Assembly: GCF_900143645.1 (NCBI RefSeq)
Contig: NZ_FRFD01000003.1
Span: forward strand, 744,001 to 808,000
From: Anaerocolumna xylanovorans DSM 12503
GTDB lineage: Bacteria; Bacillota; Clostridia; Lachnospirales; Lachnospiraceae
Length of the DNA stretch: 64,000 nucleotides
Reading direction: 5' to 3'
A program made the position numbers and the translations under genes. The notes beneath the pieces are model-generated. The model saw only the letters and a list, made by a program, of their open reading frames with translations, did not search any database and was not told the DNA's origin. Below, one piece after another: positions 61,703-64,000 of this stretch. The first letter of the stretch is position 1, and every line of letters begins with the position of its first letter.

Positions 61703-62608
61703 ATGAAAAAGTTCAAGAAAATATATATAGAAATAACAAACATCTGCAATCTGGCCTGTGCTTTTTGTCCGTCCGCTACAAGGGAAAAAGCCTATATGTC
61801 AGAAGAGGATTTTACTGATATTATAAGAGAGATTAAGCCATTTACCGATTATGTATACTTTCATGTGAAAGGAGAACCGTTATTGCATCCAAAGCTTGGG
61901 GTTTTTCTTGATATCTGCCACAGTTACGGTATGAAAGTTAATATCACTACCAATGGTACTTTAATTTCCAGGGCCTTAAAAGAACTTGAGGGAAAAGAAG
62001 CCTTGCGGCAGGTTAACTTTTCACTTCACAGCTTCGGAGGGGAAAAAGAGGATAAGATTAAATATCTAAAAGACATTCTCATGGCTTCTAAAAAGCTTCG
62101 GATGACAACGGCGGCCAATATATCATACCGGTTCTGGAATATGCAGCCGGAGGATGAGCAGGGAACCATGACGGAAAGAAGAGAGATAAATCCGGATGTT
62201 ATAAACGATACGGAAAAGTATCTGCGAATCCTGGAAAGGGAATATGGGGTAGAAGGTTCCCTGAAAGATATGGTGCCTGCCGGCAGAGGAATTAAGCTGG
62301 CAGAAAGGGTATATATCAGCAGAGACTACGAATTCACCTGGCCATCGCTGGCGGAAGAGGAGGATGAGGGAGATGGATTCTGCTATGGCTTAAGAACCCA
62401 TGCCGGAATATTATCAGACGGGACGGTAATTCCCTGCTGCCTTGACGGGGAGGGAGTGATTAGTCTTGGTAATATAAAGGAAGGCAGTTTTGGGGATATC
62501 ATAAACAGCCCCCGTGCCGAAGCAATCTATGAGGGCTTTTCAAATAGAAGGGCTGTGGAAGAACTGTGCAGAAAATGCGGTTACCGTAAGAAGTTCGGGC
62601 CTTCGTAA
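61703..62608 (+). CDS. Radical SAM/SPASM-type protein
   Basis: 301 residues. The SAM cluster CNLACAFC (Cys15, 19, 22) is near the N-terminus, followed by VKGEPLLHPKL and NITTNGTL. A C-terminal SPASM-like region has GTVIPCCLDGEGVISLGNI and CRKCGYRKKF, which would bind an auxiliary cluster. Such proteins modify peptides or small molecules; no precursor peptide was found nearby. The ATG lacks a close ribosome binding site (AAAGGA about 18 bases upstream). Confidence 0.88.
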   Translation: MKKFKKIYIEITNICNLACAFCPSATREKAYMSEEDFTDIIREIKPFTDYVYFHVKGEPLLHPKLGVFLDICHSYGMKVNITTNGTLISRALKELEGKEALRQVNFSLHSFGGEKEDKIKYLKDILMASKKLRMTTAANISYRFWNMQPEDEQGTMTERREINPDVINDTEKYLRILEREYGVEGSLKDMVPAGRGIKLAERVYISRDYEFTWPSLAEEEDEGDGFCYGLRTHAGILSDGTVIPCCLDGEGVISLGNIKEGSFGDIINSPRAEAIYEGFSNRRAVEELCRKCGYRKKFGPS

Positions 62609-62618
62609 ACCACAAAGC

Positions 62619-62660
62619 TGAACTGCTCCCTGTCTATCTGACAGAGAGCAGTTCAAGCGT
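62619..62660. terminator. Hairpin between convergent genes
   Basis: GAACTGCTC (62620-62628) pairs with GAGCAGTTC (62646-62654), extended inside by TGTC/GACA. The T-tracts are weak on both sides. Confidence 0.6.
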
Positions 62661-62666
62661 TCTTGA

Positions 62667-64000
62667 TTATTTTCCAATTGTGATATCGTAGCTGTTGGCG
62701 CTTATAACCTGATCTTTTTGAGTTACCTGGAATACCAGACGGTAAGCTCCTGGTTTATATACATTTACATGTTTGAAGTTAAATGGTTGAAGATTATATA
62801 GCATATCGGGTCCAATGCTAAAATGCTGTTTGTTTAAGAAAGCTTTCATGCTGCCGTTTTCAGCTTCTAGTGATGCTGCGAATTCACAGTCATTTATTTC
62901 TTTATGGAGATCGTTAATAACCCAGGGTGATATTGTAATCTCCGGATCGCCTCCGCCTTTCTGGAGCTTGTAAAACCAGCAATCTCTGCCAAGGTCAGTT
63001 CCGACCAGAACGGGTTGATTTACCTGCTGCAAAGTATAGTACCCCTTTTTTGGAATACGTTTATAACTTACAACAGACCATGTTATGGCAGGCCAACAGT
63101 CCATAAACATGAACTGAAAATAAGCTCCGAGCTTTTCAAAGCGTGAATGGCGGAAGGATTCAATCGCTAATTTTAGCAGCTTAGCCTGATAATGCTGAGA
63201 ATTATTTACAAAGGTATTCCAATTATCTCCTGCATCAATTTTAGCTGAATAAAAAGTCTGGTCATATTGAAAATCGTGATAACCAAGTTTATCCCAATCC
63301 GGCGGCCACTTTGAGCCGTCGTTCATTTCAATGGTTTCCTCCACCGACGGAAGCGCCTGCGCTCCGAATTCGGTTATCATTTTGCTGCCTTGAAATGATC
63401 TGAATGCCTCCATGTGACCGCCATACCAGCCGGGGTAAGGGTGTTCATTGAAATGACTGACCGGATGGACATACCGGCTGTTATCTTCCTCTTTTACAGC
63501 GCGAACCAGCTGGGGACCAACCACTTCGTTATTAAAGAAAAGAGATTCATTCTGACAGCACCATACACTGATGGAAGTATATTTCTTCAACTGGCGGACC
63601 ATATCTTTAATCTGTCGGCAGGCTGATTCCACAATGCTGTTTTCATTAGTGTATCCCCACTGAAGCAGAAAATCCTGCCATATTAAAATCCCTGCCTTAT
63701 CACAAGCCGCATAAAATTCAGGCTTTGTGACATGCACACAAACACGTACGGCATTAATATAAGCGCCCTTTAGTAAATCAATATCTTTTTCCAGCATATC
63801 ATCGGTATAATGGGCCAGCCAAAGGGAAGGAATAACATTTGTACCTCGGATAAAAAGCCTTTTACCGTTAACTTTCCAAGTGCCTGTTAAAGGGTCGACC
63901 TCTATTTCACGCAGCCCGGTATAATATTGATGGCGGTCCGTTATTTCATCTTCCAGTAATAATTCGGTACAAACCAAATACATATGCTGTTCACCTAAAT
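62667..64000 (-). CDS. GH2 beta-mannosidase-like glycosidase, 5'-partial
   Basis: The frame is open through the right edge (LGEQHMYLV...), so the N-terminal half lies outside. The visible 444 residues start in the GH2 immunoglobulin-like domain, continue with WKVNGKRLFIRGTNVIPS that opens the TIM barrel, the acid/base in VWCCQNES and the nucleophile in MITEFGAQALPS, and end in beta-sandwich domains. The barrel resembles GH2 beta-mannosidases/exo-glucosaminidases rather than beta-galactosidases. No signal can be judged. A hairpin separates it from the radical SAM gene. Confidence 0.88.
   Translation of the reverse strand, partial: LGEQHMYLVCTELLLEDEITDRHQYYTGLREIEVDPLTGTWKVNGKRLFIRGTNVIPSLWLAHYTDDMLEKDIDLLKGAYINAVRVCVHVTKPEFYAACDKAGILIWQDFLLQWGYTNENSIVESACRQIKDMVRQLKKYTSISVWCCQNESLFFNNEVVGPQLVRAVKEEDNSRYVHPVSHFNEHPYPGWYGGHMEAFRSFQGSKMITEFGAQALPSVEETIEMNDGSKWPPDWDKLGYHDFQYDQTFYSAKIDAGDNWNTFVNNSQHYQAKLLKLAIESFRHSRFEKLGAYFQFMFMDCWPAITWSVVSYKRIPKKGYYTLQQVNQPVLVGTDLGRDCWFYKLQKGGGDPEITISPWVINDLHKEINDCEFAASLEAENGSMKAFLNKQHFSIGPDMLYNLQPFNFKHVNVYKPGAYRLVFQVTQKDQVISANSYDITIGK

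Overview
The window looks like a chromosomal segment from a low-to-moderate GC, Gram-positive anaerobe of the Clostridia, most likely a plant-polysaccharide-degrading member of the Lachnospiraceae (Anaerocolumna / Lachnoclostridium phytofermentans type). This rests on gene content (sugar ABC importers with YesMN-type two-component systems, GH2/GH3/GH16 enzymes, Cthe_2159-like beta-helix lipoprotein, VTC/DUF4956 pair, PadR-ABC, separate SecD and SecF), on strong AGGAGG-type ribosome binding sites, and on Firmicute TTGACA/TATAAT promoters. Genus assignment is inference. No tRNA, rRNA, phage, CRISPR array or transposase was seen.

Layout. 1-8.1 kb: a sensor kinase cut by the left edge, a dCache chemoreceptor, a membrane alpha/beta hydrolase, and a three-gene operon (membrane protein, small XRE regulator, lipoprotein). 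8.2-11.4 kb: a four-EF-hand protein and an OmpR/HK two-component pair. 11.6-19.7 kb: an RbsA/RbsC/RbsB-like sugar importer followed by an AraC-type response regulator, a kinase with no sensor domain, and a tandem ABC protein whose two nucleotide sites are both destroyed. 19.7-25.5 kb: MFS transporter, a P-type ATPase with Na,K-ATPase-like signatures, and two RCK (TrkA/KtrA-like) proteins without a TrkH/KtrB channel. 25.6-32 kb: an oligopeptide importer operon ending in a cytoplasmic C39-like peptidase. 32-40.5 kb: GH3 exo-beta-glucanase lipoprotein, chemoreceptor, pyridoxamine kinase, an unknown protein paired with a class 3 lipase, and a HisRS-like protein. 40.5-46 kb: PadR regulator with a membrane partner, divergent from a MacB-like ABC exporter, then a secreted beta-helix protein. 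46-54 kb: SecF/SecD, HD-domain protein, a broken GH16 gene, LacI regulator, secreted propeller-like protein, coiled-coil protein. 54-64 kb: CBS protein, YgjP-like metallopeptidase, ArsC/Spx-like protein, a beta-helix lipoprotein/DUF4956/VTC operon, LarE, metallophosphoesterase, radical SAM protein and a GH2 enzyme cut by the right edge.

The most unusual signal is a dispersed, structured, roughly 80-190 bp intergenic element present at least eight times (8.9, 11.5, 17.2 partial, 24.7, 30.4, 32.1, 49.2 tandem double, 54.6 kb on the minus strand), plus a probable decayed copy inserted as 67 bp inside the GH16 pseudogene at 50.35 kb. Each copy has a palindromic hairpin P1, a second hairpin P2 bounded by GCAGTA and TATGC whose stem sequence changes with pairing kept, and a purine-rich GGAG tail that lies just upstream of a gene start. 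Two copies share a nearly identical 29-codon open frame that ends by ATGA overlap on the next gene. It behaves like a mobile translational leader: copies sit at the stop codon of one operon gene and feed the start of the next.

Functionally, the sugar importer, the sensor-less kinase, the AraC regulator and the dead ABC protein may form a transport-coupled sensing unit. The P-type ATPase and the two RCK proteins look like a cation-homeostasis unit. The glycosidases, beta-helix proteins, LacI regulator and chemoreceptors fit a life on plant polymers.
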